Source: Monodelphis domestica (Eukaryota > Chordata > Mammalia > Didelphimorphia > Didelphidae). From it: DNA of 64,000 bases. A program made the position numbers and the translations under genes. A model generated the notes under the pieces. It was given only the letters and a program-made list of their open reading frames with translations. It searched no databases and was not told the origin of the DNA. The stretch spans positions 443,627,895 to 443,691,894 of the forward strand of contig NC_077227.1 of the NCBI RefSeq assembly GCF_027887165.1, given 5' to 3'. Shown piece after piece: positions 38,020 through 50,300 of the stretch (position 1 is its first letter; every line of letters begins with the position of its first letter).

Positions 38020-38267
38020 TGATGTTAGTTAAGAACAGAATTTTTTAAATTAAAAAAAATGTGCTCATCCTTCTCTAAGGAGATCATCAAATTTTGACAT
38101 GATCTGGATCTCTGGATGAACTGAGTTCATCAAAGAACTCATAAACAATCTCTCTCTGTAGTCTGGGGGCTTCAGAGCTTCACTGCTTAGTAGTTGAGCT
38201 GTTTCCATCTCTGATCTTCAGATCCGCCTGGAGCTCTCCCATACCCCACACTCTAACTTTATGGTTT

Positions 38268-38345
38268 TTATGCTGCTGCCAGCAAAGCTGAAAATGCGGA
38301 ATCAGGTCTCTGCTGTAGGACTTCAGGTTTGTCATATTCCAACAC
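38268..38345 (-). CDS. ABCC11: ABCC11 last coding exon with stop codon
   Basis: This exon has acceptor ...attttctag, then 25 codons and [23 protein letters not shown] then LLAAA and stop. Human ABCC11 has [30 protein letters not shown], so this tail is about five residues shorter. PDSAFxxLLAA is closer to the ABCC12 tail (PDSAFAMLLAAEVRL). The stop is followed on the minus strand by roughly 200 bp of unique sequence and then the 3' end of an antisense L1. Confidence 0.92.
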   Translation of the reverse strand: MLEYDKPEVLQQRPDSAFSALLAAA

Positions 38346-41300
38346 CTAGAAAATAGCCAGATGATAAAAACATAGTGAGTAGGAAAGATTACTGGATTAG
38401 CAATCAGGAAACATTTGTTCAAGTCCTAGCTCTGCCACCAATCTCAGGCAAATCTCTTCCCCATTATATTCCTCAGTTTTCTCCATCTTTAAAATGGAGA
38501 CTAATTTTTAAGGTTCTTCCTAATACTAGTATTCTTAAGGGTTGAGTAGCTGAAAGAGCAGCTATGGCTTATCTTGAAAAGGAAGACCTTTTTGCCCTGG
38601 TATGAATCCTGCCCTCTCTTCTTGCTCCCAGGGAGTTCTTTGTACCTTTCCATTTTCCATGACCAGTATGCGATCACAGTCCAGTACAGTTGTGATACGA
38701 TGTGCAATGATCAGCACTGTACAACCATGGAATGCTTCTCGAATTGTACGTTGAATCAGGGCATCAGTGTCCAGGTCAATTGAGGCAGTAGCTTCATCGA
38801 TTACTATAATCTGGCAAAGAAGATAGAATTAGAACCCTGACCTAGGGAAGGAGAAAAGAATAAGCATCTATTAAATACCTATTATGTGCCAGACACTTTG
38901 CTAAGTGTTTCATAAATAAAATCTTATTTGATCCTCCTCACAACAACCCTGGGTGGTAGATATATAAAAAGATTAAATGACAAGGGTAAGTACTAAGTGT
39001 CTGATTCTGGATTTGAACTCAGTTCTTCTGAATCCAGGTCCAGCACTCAATGTAATGCACTACCTACTTACCCCAGAGTTAATTATATATAACCAGAATG
39101 CAAAGTCTCTAAGATTCCAAAGTCCCTAAAGCTTGCTTCCAATATGCTTTCTTCCTATTTGTCTAAAATTATATAAAGGGAAAAATTCAAACTGTCCTTA
39201 TGCAAATAAATTATCATATAAATTTCCTGCTCTAAAATCTTCAGTACTTCCTTATTGCCTGCTGAATAAAACTCAAACTCTTCCACCTGGCATTCAAAGC
39301 AGACAAAATCTGGCACCACTCTACATTTTCAACCTTATTTCACATTACCCACCTCCATGTACTCTATAATCCCGCTTAACAAGAATATTTTTTGGTCCCC
39401 TGAATACTCCCTATATTTTCCTACTTCCATGCTTTTGCTAATAGTATCCTATGTATAAAATGTACTCCTTCTCCTCTTAACCTGTTGATCTACCAGATTT
39501 AGTCAATTTAAATGATATTTCTTTTAAGTTCTCCCTGAGATCAGTAATAATCAATAATAATCTTTCCACCTTAGAGTTCACATAACACTTTGTATATTTA
39601 ACCCAAAGGTATACTCATTTGTCAAAGGTGAATTATCGATGCCCAGTGTAGCAGGGAAGGGGGCGAGGGAAAGAGGGTCTATATTAGCAGGGGGAAGACA
39701 GGGTCATGGACTATAAGAAAAAGGTGTATGTATGGTGTGTGGATGTAGGGCAAGGGAACAGTTCCTACTGTGTTTGAAGACATGACTAATAGTATATGAC
39801 TGTGACATCACTGCAGTTATCAACAACACGAATTTTGGTTCAGAGTGCACACTAACCCATGCCTGGTTGACTGCTAATGAATATGATTGCTTACATCATT
39901 AAGTGTGCAAGTTACTTCATGCCCTGAGGAGTCATAACTACAGAATGGAGTGGGTTGCTGGAAAGAACTAAAATTGAATACTGCTTAATACCATGATGTA
40001 AAGGTGAACAGCAAATAAAGACAAGTGTTATAAAGGGAAGTATGTACTACATCAAAAATACAAAGACCTAAGTTCTGATCCTGACCTGAATCACAAAGGG
40101 AACCTTGGAGAAAATGTGCCTCAGTTTCCTTATTTGTGAAATGGTATAGTGATCTCTACTTCCCAAGTTAGTGAAGTAAGTATAAGAAAGAATTTTGAAA
40201 AATGGATAATATTAAGGAAAATTCAAAGGATTATTATTATAACAAATTATATTATAATAATATCACATTGTTAAAAGGCAGAATGGTACAGTGGATGGAG
40301 GACTGGTCTTAAACTTAGGATCATCTGATTTCAAGATATATTTCTGAAATATATGGGCTATATCACTGCTCCCACAAAACCATCTCAATCATACTCATAT
40401 TCATTGATGGAGTGAGTTCTCACATACATATCACTGATGAAACCATAGATCTATACCCAAAACAATCCCAAACAAATTACTGTTATTATTACTGACAAAT
40501 AATGAATTTTTAAATTCATTTTATTATTAATTAATTAAATTTTAAAAAATTAAATAAATGATTAATTAAATTAATTAAATTTTAAAAAATTTAAAAATCA
40601 CATGAAATTTTAAAAGCTTTCCAAATAGAACCAAGAGAACATTATATCCAGCTACAGAATTAATCTTTGAAGAATAACCCATGAATGTCCACCTCCAGAG
40701 AAAGAACTGATAAACAGAAACACAAAAGACATAGTTTATATATGCATTTTTTTTGGTCAAATGGTACCTTCTCAGGAAGGAGAAAAGGAAAGAGGTACCT
40801 GAGTTCAATTTAATCAACAAAAATTAATTTTTAAAAATAATGTATCTTACTTCTCTATAGACCTTGGACAAATTTAGTAAGTCTGACCAAATAGGAGTAA
40901 AGGAAATAAATAGACAGAAAAACAAACTAAAAAATTTTGTTTGTTTGTTTAGGTCTCAAAAACACTTCCCTATCAGGAAGTCAGTAACCGGTTTCATCTT
41001 CAGCCTTCTGGAATCATAATTGGTCATTGCATTGTATAGAACAGTAAGAGTTCTGAATCTTTCAAAGCTATATATTTTTACAATATTGTTATTGCATAAA
41101 TTGTTCTGCTTCTTCATATTTCACTCTGAATCTTGTCATATATCTTCCCAGATTTCTCCGAAATCATCCCCTATATTATTTCTTATGGCACAATAGTATT
41201 CTATCCCATTTATATATAGCTTATTCTACTATTGCCTAATTAACAGGCATCCCTTAAAAGTCCAATTCATTATCACTACAAAAAGAGTTCCTGTTAACAT

Positions 41301-44300
41301 TTTTGTACATCCTTAGTTATAATTTGTTTGGTTTAGGACTGATCCCTCTCTTAATTTATTCCCCTTCTTCCCTTCCTTTCGTCCTCTCCTTTTCTTCATG
41401 TTTCCCTATTGAATGAAATATATTTCTGTACCAAATTACTCATATGTGTACTTCCCTTATTCCAGGTTAGACTCCCCTCACTCCTGCTTCCCTGTTGTAT
41501 AAATTTCTATTTGCATATTCCAATTATGTGAGATAGTTTCCCCCATCCTTCTCTCCCTTTTTTCTCTCTAGCATGTTTTTCTCTTTCTCTTCTTTTCCAT
41601 ACTTCTTTTAAGATAATCATAACAGAACCACTTCTAACCCTTTGTCTAATTAAATTCCTGTGACTGTGGTGATTGAGTTCTGAGGGGGACACATGCATCA
41701 TCATCTCCACACATCATAATGTAAACAATTTATCCTTGTTTAATTTATGATGATTATTCACTCATGTTACCTTTGTATTTTCATTTCAAAGTGTTTATGT
41801 AGGACTGGTCTTATCATCAGAAATGCTTGAAGTCTTCTACTTGATTAAAGTTTCATTGTTTTTCTTTTGGTAGGATTATTTTGTTTGTTTGTTTGTTTTC
41901 AAACCCTCACCTTCTGTCTTCAGAAGAGCAGTAAGAACTAGGCAACAGAGGTTAAATGACTTGCGTATGGTCACACAGCTAGGAAATGTTTGAGGCTATA
42001 TTTGAATTCAGGTCCTCCCAATTATAGGCCTGGCACTCTATGCACTGAGCTATGAGATACTCTGATTATATTCAGCTTTGCTGGGTAAGTTATTCTTGAC
42101 TATAAATCTATACTCTTTGCCTTCTGGATTATTATATTTCAAGTTCTTTTCTCCTTGATAGTGGTGATTACTAAATCATGTGTGATTTTGCTTGTGGTTC
42201 CTTAGTATTTAAGTTCGTACTTTTTGGGTGCTTGTAAAATAGTTTCTTTGCTCTAGAAGCTCTGGATTTTGGCTCTAATGTTCCTGGGAGTTGTCCTTTG
42301 AGAGTTTATTTCAGGAGATAGTTAGTGGATTCTGTCTCTACTTTGCCCACTGTTTCTAAAACATTTGGGTAGGAATTTTTATTAACAGTTTATTGAAATA
42401 TGATGTCTATGTTTCCTTTTTGTTTGTTTATTTTGGTCATGGCTTTTAGGCAGACCAATAATACTTAAATTATTTCATCTTGTTCTCTTTTCCAAGGCAG
42501 TTGTTTATATTATGAAATATCTTACATTTTCTTCCCCTTTTTTCGGTCTCATTGAGTATTATCTTTTGTTTGATCCATTCTGATTTTCAGGGAGTTTGTT
42601 TTGTACTTCTTATACCAAACTTTGAATTCCCTTTCCACTTACTTCTTCATTTCAGTTATTTATTTTCCAATTTTTTTCCTTTAGTCCTCTCATTTAATTT
42701 ACAAAAATATATACATTTTTAACTCTTTTTAAAAAAATCTTTTACCTAATCTTTTCCAGGAATTCTAGTTGAGCTTATATCCAAGCTATGTTTTTCCTTG
42801 GAGGCTTTTATGATAGATGTTTCAGAGTTATTCTCTTTTTCTGGATTTTTACCTTAAGAGTACCTATCATAAAAGTTTTTAAAAGTAGGAATCTATTCCT
42901 ATTTTGTTCATTCATTCTTCTAGTATATTTACTGATTTAAATATTTATGTAAAAACCAGACTCTACACATATTTAGGGGTAATATCTAGGCTGAATTTAG
43001 ACCCTCTAGGTTTCTGGTACTGCTTTCTTGGGTTATGGAGAGTTGTATTATTCTAGGATCTTTAGGTTAACTCCTACTAGGATCCTAAAGATTTTAGGGC
43101 TCTCAAAGTGATCTGAGCCAAGGCTCAGTTTGATCACTGTCCTTCTAATCATACTTAGAAAGATCAGCAAATTCTTGATTTGAGTTTGAGTCTGAGCAAC
43201 ATACCTGTTTGGATTTACAGTAGACTGCTGCTGGACCCAGACACTATCAGCCACCTAGAAATCTCTACAGATTCAGTGATAGAAGAGCAGTCTCCTCTTT
43301 GGTTTGGGATTCCAGCCCTGATAATTCCTCTACAGGTTTCAGACTGGACTAGAAGGTATTCTTGGGCCAGATCTACACAGCTATTGCTTGCTTCTGTACT
43401 TATTCCTTCCTCAATACACAACCTAAGGCCCTTGTGCGCTACAATATCTAGAATGCTATCTCTCTATGAAGATTTCTTTTAGTTCACTCTAGACTTATGG
43501 TAAGAGTGCCAGATGACATCTATTTCTGCACATGTTTAGGTCCCTCTGTGCTGGACTTGGGAACTCTTCTTATGCTAGAGTACGGCTTCTTCCTGCATTA
43601 AAAATGGCTGTTATTGGCTACACTCTATTCCCAACACCTACATATCTCTCTGTCTTGGTTCCGGTGCTGATATGGACTGAAAAAAAAAATTTACTGTTTT
43701 TTGTTTTGTTTTGCTCTTGCTTTTTATTTTCAGATTAGGAGTTACTCTAATGCATTTTTTAATATCTGTTTGGAGGTATAGGGTAGAACTTGACCATATA
43801 TCTTCCTGCTATTTCACCATTTTGACTCCATCTCTTAATGGCAGTTCTGACATCAATAGCATGTGCTCCAAAGAGTGCTAGATTTGTAGTCAAAGACTCT
43901 AGGTTAGAACCTAGGCTCTGTTACTAACATAGATCAAATAGGTAAGTTACTTCATCTTTCGGAGTTGTAATTTTCTCAAATATAAAATTACAGGGGCTGG
44001 AGTATACAACTTCAATGGTCCTTTCTAACTCAAGAGTTATGAGCCTATGATCTTTCTTTGCTCCTTCCTTACCTTGCAATTGCGAAGAAGGGCTCTAGCT
44101 ATACAAAGAAGTTGCCTTTCCCCAACAGAGAAGTTTCCACCATTTTCCACAACTTCAGCTTGCAGTTTTTCTGGGAGTTTTGAGATCTGCCACACAAAGA
44201 TACAAGTGTTACTCTAAGCACCACCTCCAGAAAGAGGAGCAGAGGCAGGCTCTACCTCATCTATCCTTTACTTATATATTCATTGCCATCTGGACATAGT

Positions 44301-47300
44301 TTGGTTTGTCCTTAAAGCATCTTCCAGAGAGGCAGTGTAAGTTAGACCATAGCAATCCCTCTCAAGTCTCCCAAAGAACCGATCATTTGTTAAAAATAAA
44401 ATAAAATAAAAAGATTTTGGTGTTTTTAGTTACTCACGGTCTTAGTCAAGCATGTTCTTTCCAAAGCTTGCCAGATTTGTTCATCAGAATAATTTTCAAA
44501 GGGGTCTAAGTTGAACCTGCCATAAGGCAAAGAGATACTTTTTCAACAATATCAGTGAAGCATGATAAAGAAAACCAGGCAGCTAATGTTGGACCCATTA
44601 TCTCAAAGGTGGTTTATTTGTTCATGTGGCTTACCCAATACTATAAACATTTTCCTGAGGGAAGTCAACATAATCTAGTGATGAGAGCACTAGAAGGGGC
44701 AGCTAGGTGTCTCAGTAGATACGAACAGCAAGTCCTGGGTTCAAATTTGGCTTCAGATATTTCCTAGTTGTGTGACCCTAGGTAAGTCATTTTATAATCC
44801 CCAACTGCCTAGCCCTTACCTCTTTTCTGTCTTAGAACTGATGCTTAGTATTGATTCTAAGAGAGAAGGTAAGGATATCAGTTATTCTAGATATAATTCA
44901 CTAGCCTCCTAGGGAGTCAGGTGGTCTAACTTATAAATGGGGAAGGAAGGAAGGAAGGAAGGAAGGAAGGAAGGAAGGAAGGAAGGAAGGAAGGAAGGAA
45001 GGAAGGAAGGAAGGAAGGAAGGAAGGAAGGAAGGAAGGAAGGAAGGAAGGAAGGAAGGAAGGAAGGAAGGAAGGAAGGAAGGAAGGAAGGAAGGAAGGAA
45101 GGAAGACTGGGAAATCTGGGTTGTAGACCTGGCTTTTCCTTTTTCTGAAATTAAGTTTCTTCCTATGTAGAACAGGGGGATGGATAATGGACTAGATCAG
45201 TGATCACAAATCTATGGCAATGGAACACAATGTACTCTCTGTGGGCACTTAACCACCCTCACCACCACCCCCCCAAGAGTTAATTATCAGAAAGGCAGAA
45301 GGACTCAGGTGGAGCTGCTCCCCCTCCCCTCCACCTTGCCTGATGACATTTTTTCACATCCCCTGCCCCTCCACCCAGTAGCCAATGGGAGTGAGTTCAC
45401 AGCAGAGTAAGGTGGATGGTTCACAGACAGCAGAGCTGGAGGGGAGCAGAGTACTTGGGCCACCCCCCTCCCCCTCTCTACACTCAATGAGGACATGCCT
45501 CATTTCACCCACCCCTCCACACAGCAGCCCAATTGGAGTGCTTTCTCCCTCCCCTGTGTTTTGGGGGCAGGGACATACCTAGCATGTAGGAGAGGAGGGG
45601 CATGGCACATGGTCTCTGGGGGGCGCTGGCACAGCACTTAGTCTAGGAGTTGGGATGGGATGGGCCTGGCACTCCATTTCTAAAAGGTTTACCAACACTA
45701 GACTAGATGCTTCCTTTGGTGGTATCCTCTAAGCTCCTGAAGGGCAAAACCTGTTTTCCTTTTTGCCCATGTATCTCCAGCACTTATCATAGTGCTTGGT
45801 ACTAATAAGTGCTGAACAAAGGCTTGCTGCATTAAAACAAATTCTAACTCTGATACTTCAGGATTCAGTAAGCATGAGGCAATTCTTGCCTTATCGTGCC
45901 CGATAGCAGAACAGGATCTTGAGGGATGACTGACAGCTTAGACCGCAGATCCTCTAAGCCAAGGCTACAGATGTCAATATCATCAATGAAGATACTGCCA
46001 GCAGCAGGCTCGACCAGCCGGAATAAAGCCACTGCTAAGGAGGACTTTCCTATAGGAGTGAGGAGTAAAATAATCTTGTTACCACTTCATTCTGAAATAC
46101 GTTATCGGCCCTTGTTGGAAATCCAAATCCCACACAGTGACCTAGTTAACCAATTCCATAGGGAAACTTTAACTACTGAATTACCCATTGTATCTGGGGG
46201 CACCAGTGGGTAGGGATTGTTTGTTTCATTGAATCTGTATGAGCTCAGGGTTTTGAGTCAATGAATAGTTAATTCAGTTTAAAAAACCAAAACTACAGCA
46301 TACATGATACTGTCCTAAGCATGGGTCGAGAGTTCAAATTTGAAATAAGGCAGCATTCCTGCCCTCATGGCATTTACAGAGTTTTAGGAGGGTAGAAAGA
46401 CTTTGAATAATTAGTCAAGAAGAAAAATAGCAAGATGTACAGTGGAGAAAGCACTAGACTAGAAGGGAGACTAAAAAGGACCCAGATTCTGGTCCTAACT
46501 CTGCTCCTTACAAGCCATGTAACCTTGGTCAAATAATATTGCCTCTCTGACCCTCAAGTTCCTTTCATCTATCATGTTTGTTAACTCTATAGAATGAGAG
46601 AAAGCAAGAAGAAATAACAAAAGGGGGTCCAACAGATGCTGACTTTTACCCCCTGAATATCTGCAAATTCACAAAGAACATGGACAAAAGGGTGGCCAGG
46701 GGATCCCTCACCAGAGCCTGTTCTTCCCACGATGCCCACCACTTCTTGACTGTGAAAGGTCAGGTTGATGTCATTGAGAACTATTGGTGTATTGTCTCTG
46801 TATTTCATCTGATAATTCTTGAAGGTGATTTGCCCTTGCTGTGGCCACCCTGGGGGGCAGCTCACCCCACTGATGTGTAAAGGGGCCTCAGGAACAGACA
46901 GCTTTATTTTTTAAAAGAAAAAGAAAGTGATTATTATAACTCCTTTTTCCCAAACCCTAGGCTGGCAGATTCTGGTTAAATGTTAACAAGCTATGATTTA
47001 GGTGATGTTAAAACATTCCTCTGTAACCTTCCCCCTCCCCAACTATTTCCTCTAATAGCCTGAAATCTCCACAATTAAAAAAATCATTCAAGGGACAGCT
47101 GGGTGGATCAGTGGATTGAGAGCCTGGATCCAAATCTGGCATCAGATACTTTCTAGCTGTGTGACAAGTCAATTAACCCCCATTGGCTGGCCCTTACCAC
47201 TCTTCTGCCTTAGAACCAACAATACACAGTATTGATTCTAAAACAGAAAGTAAAAAGGAAAGTAAGGGTTGTTTTTTTTTTTAATCATTCATTGTGGCCT

Positions 47301-50300
47301 GCTGGAGATATATGTATTTTGACTGACCAAAGGTCTGGTTATTACCTGGGAGGATAACACATTGGCCTATTTAAATAGATCACTTTATTGGATTTAATCT
47401 GTCTCCAGGCAGTTAATATGGCTCTGAAAGAATAGCATTCAGATGGGTCAGTTTGAATAATGGTAGGAGGAAGACACAAGAATGAGACTATATGAAATTT
47501 TTTTAGAATTGTAGGATGCCCTGGGATGCTGGGAGCATTATGCACCAGACATTGGGATGGGGAAGGCTGGAGTAAAGAGAGATGGTCAGGTGCCAAGGAT
47601 TATTTTTACCTCCTTTTATAAATAAATTTAAGTTGATTAACTTTTTTAAAAGATCATATAGCAGTTCTATATATTGAATCATCCTACCTTCATATATTGG
47701 AGTATCCTCTCAGCAGAAGTAAACCTGGCTTCTGTTTCTGAACCCAACCTGGCACAAGCCTGAAAATTTGCAGCCAACTGGAATCAACAAGAAATGCCAT
47801 ATATTGTAAGTATAAGTCTTTCTTTATCCCACACAGGTAGGGATGAGATATCCTACCACTCCAAATTCCTAAAGGAGAATCATGGGATTTTAGAAATGAA
47901 AAGGACCCAGAGGTCATATATTCCAATTCCCTCATTTTGCAGACTAGAAAAAGAGTCCCAAGATGATGGTGACCCCGCAGTTGTTTAAAAAAAAAAGCAT
48001 AACTGAGAATCACTTGTTCTTTTCAATTTTTCCCACATTAAATTAAGGTCCCCAGATTAAAGAGAATAAAAGGCTTCATGGCAGAGGTGGAGCAGAGTTC
48101 TGAAGGGCAGGTTAAAATAGAAAGAGGCAAAAGGTTTGACAGCTTCCCCCAGAATGAGTGAAAGATTCAGGATCATTGACACCCTCTTGGAATAGCAGGG
48201 AGCTCTGGCCAGCTAATATGGGGAAACAACACAAGGTTTATGGGAAGAAGCTTTTATATGCATGTCTTATTGGCGAGCCCGTATAAGCCTATGAATATAC
48301 ACATCCCAAAGATGGGTCTATGTGTAAGTGTGAATATATATAGCGTATATGTGCTTGTGTGGTTATGAGTAGAGAGAGTGTGAATGTGGGTCTATGTAAT
48401 GTCTGTACAGGAGAGTGTGTTGTATCTGTCTGCTGCTTTTTCTGAACATTCTATAAACCTGATAGGTCTGGGAGCACAGGACAGAGTGGCACGTGAACAC
48501 TTGAGGACACCGAGTTCTTTTACCTCTTAGAGTAAAATAGACTTCAGAGAAAACTAACTCCAAGCCAACTGGAGAAAAAGCAACTCATACTTTAGAGAAG
48601 AGTTAATGAATTACCCTCTCAAGGGCAGAGGCAACTTTGTATTCCCTGAGACAAGTCAGAGCTCTCTGCTCCATCCTCAACAAACAGACCCCCAATTGGG
48701 AAGCTTGTGTCTGGAACATAGGAGGAAGCACTTGTCCTTACAGCTCAGAGCCTTCTTTATCTCTTCTATGAACTATGCTCTCATTGCAGTTCACATAAGA
48801 AAAATATTATCAGGTATAGCTCTAGGCAACTCTCTAAGCCTATCTGTTGCAAAGAAAGTTGTTGTTGCTGTTCCTTTGTTCAATTGTGTCCCATTCTTCA
48901 TGACCCCTTGGACCATAGCATACCAATACTCATCATGAGGTTTTCTTGATAAAGATACTGGAGTGGTTGGTTTGCCATTTCCTTCTCCAGTGGATTTAGG
49001 CAAACAGAAGGCACCAAGCAGCACTGATCAGAATGTCTTTCTCTGGGTGTTTCTTCTACCAATGAAGTCCTAGGTCCAGTTGCTATTGACAGGTCTTAGG
49101 AGGGAAATTCTGTACCCCATCCTCTACACCCACCCCAGGAGGACTACAGGCTTCTCTATTGTTGTAATCCAGAGATGCTGGGAAGCCTGAAGACCCTGCC
49201 AAATGAAAATAAATTCAAAGAACCAGAGATGACAAAAAAGAGAAGCCATTATGGCAGGGAATAAAGATCAGACTGCCTTTGTATCTGAAGGGCTGTCCAC
49301 TGGAAGGAGGATTTGACTTGTGTGACCTGGCCTCCGGGCACAGGATCAGGAAAAAGAGGGGAAAGTAAAAGAAAGAAGATTTGGCTTCCTAGCTATGCGA
49401 CTTAACCCCCTTTGCCTACCCCTTACTGCTCTTCTGCCTTGGAACCAATACACAGTATTGATTCTAAGATGGACGGGGACAGAAACAGAGACAGAGAGAG
49501 AGCACGTGTCAAGGATAATCGTAGAGTAGCATTGTTGTAGAAATAGTCAGATAATTGCTAATGGCCCATCTATCACTAAGATTCTTTGAGTCTATGTACA
49601 AACTGCACAAATGCTGAGGTTGATAATGGACCTGGAGTCAGAAAGACTTGGATTCAAATCCATCCTCAGACACTTGCTAGCTGTGACCCTGCGAAAATCA
49701 CTCGCCCACTTCTATCTGCCTTAGTTTTCTCATCTGTAAAATGGGAATAATATCACCTACCTCTCAGGGTTGTTGCAAAGATAAAATGAGGTAATATTTG
49801 TAAAACATTCTGCAAACTTTAAAGCACTATAGATAGAAATGGTAGACATTATAAAAGAAACCCAAAGAAATCAGAACAAAAAGCAAAGGAATTATAGTGT
49901 GGGAAATTGGGGGTTAAAAAGGGAGTTTGTATTATGTAGCATTTTAGAGAAAACACTTGTTGTGAATCAGGATATCAGTCTCTCTCTGTATCCTTTGCTG
50001 GTTCATCATCCATATCATACCCCCTAATCATGGACGTATGCCTGGGCTATCTCCTCTCTCTTTACACTCTCTCACTTGGTCACTTCATAATTCCCAACTG
50101 TGGAGTTACTACCTCTGTGCAGATGACTCCCAAATCTGTCTGTATTGTTCAGTCCCTTCTAAGCTTTAGTCCTATATCACCTATAACTCCTGATTAGACA
50201 TTTCAAACTGGATGTCCCATAGACATCTCGAATTCAAAAGAACTCATCTCCCTTTCCTTGTATACACCCTTGAGCCTATCCTCTTCTACCCTTCACTGCC

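Larger units (their letters stand above)
34660..38060 (+). mobile_element. L1 LINE with large internal deletion
   Basis: The order of parts is as follows. A 5' UTR-like region ends near 35760 ('taacttaaagttaaa' before the first ORF). ORF1 coiled-coil text runs at 35900-36300 ('ttcactgaagaaaatgattct', 'gaaatatctcactggaaaact'). A TA repeat follows. The endonuclease start of ORF2 lies at about 36600-36835 (CAQETHLGQ-like, 'tcatgatctcagataaagc'). There is then a jump to the ORF2 3' end at about 36840 and the 3' UTR to an A-rich end near 38060. Most of the RT region, over 2 kb, is missing. The left boundary is uncertain. Its 3' end lies beside the ABCC11 stop, antisense to the gene. Confidence 0.75.

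Noticed and set aside
39640-40030. Possible LTR-like block with an AATAAAG near its right end.
   Set aside because: No matching left terminus, no target-site duplication and no family text recognised.
44937-45170. Open frame of repeated Gly-Arg-Lys-Glu.
   Set aside because: Translation of a (GGAA)n microsatellite.
46587-46865. 92-residue open frame containing an ABC Walker A, starting at an internal Met.
   Set aside because: Only 46712-46901 is exon, and it begins upstream of that Met. The tail after GSG is intron read-through.
47690-48013. 107-residue minus-strand open frame overlapping an ABCC11 exon.
   Set aside because: Wrong frame. The true 90-nt exon at 47688-47777 is in another frame with matching splice sites and homology.
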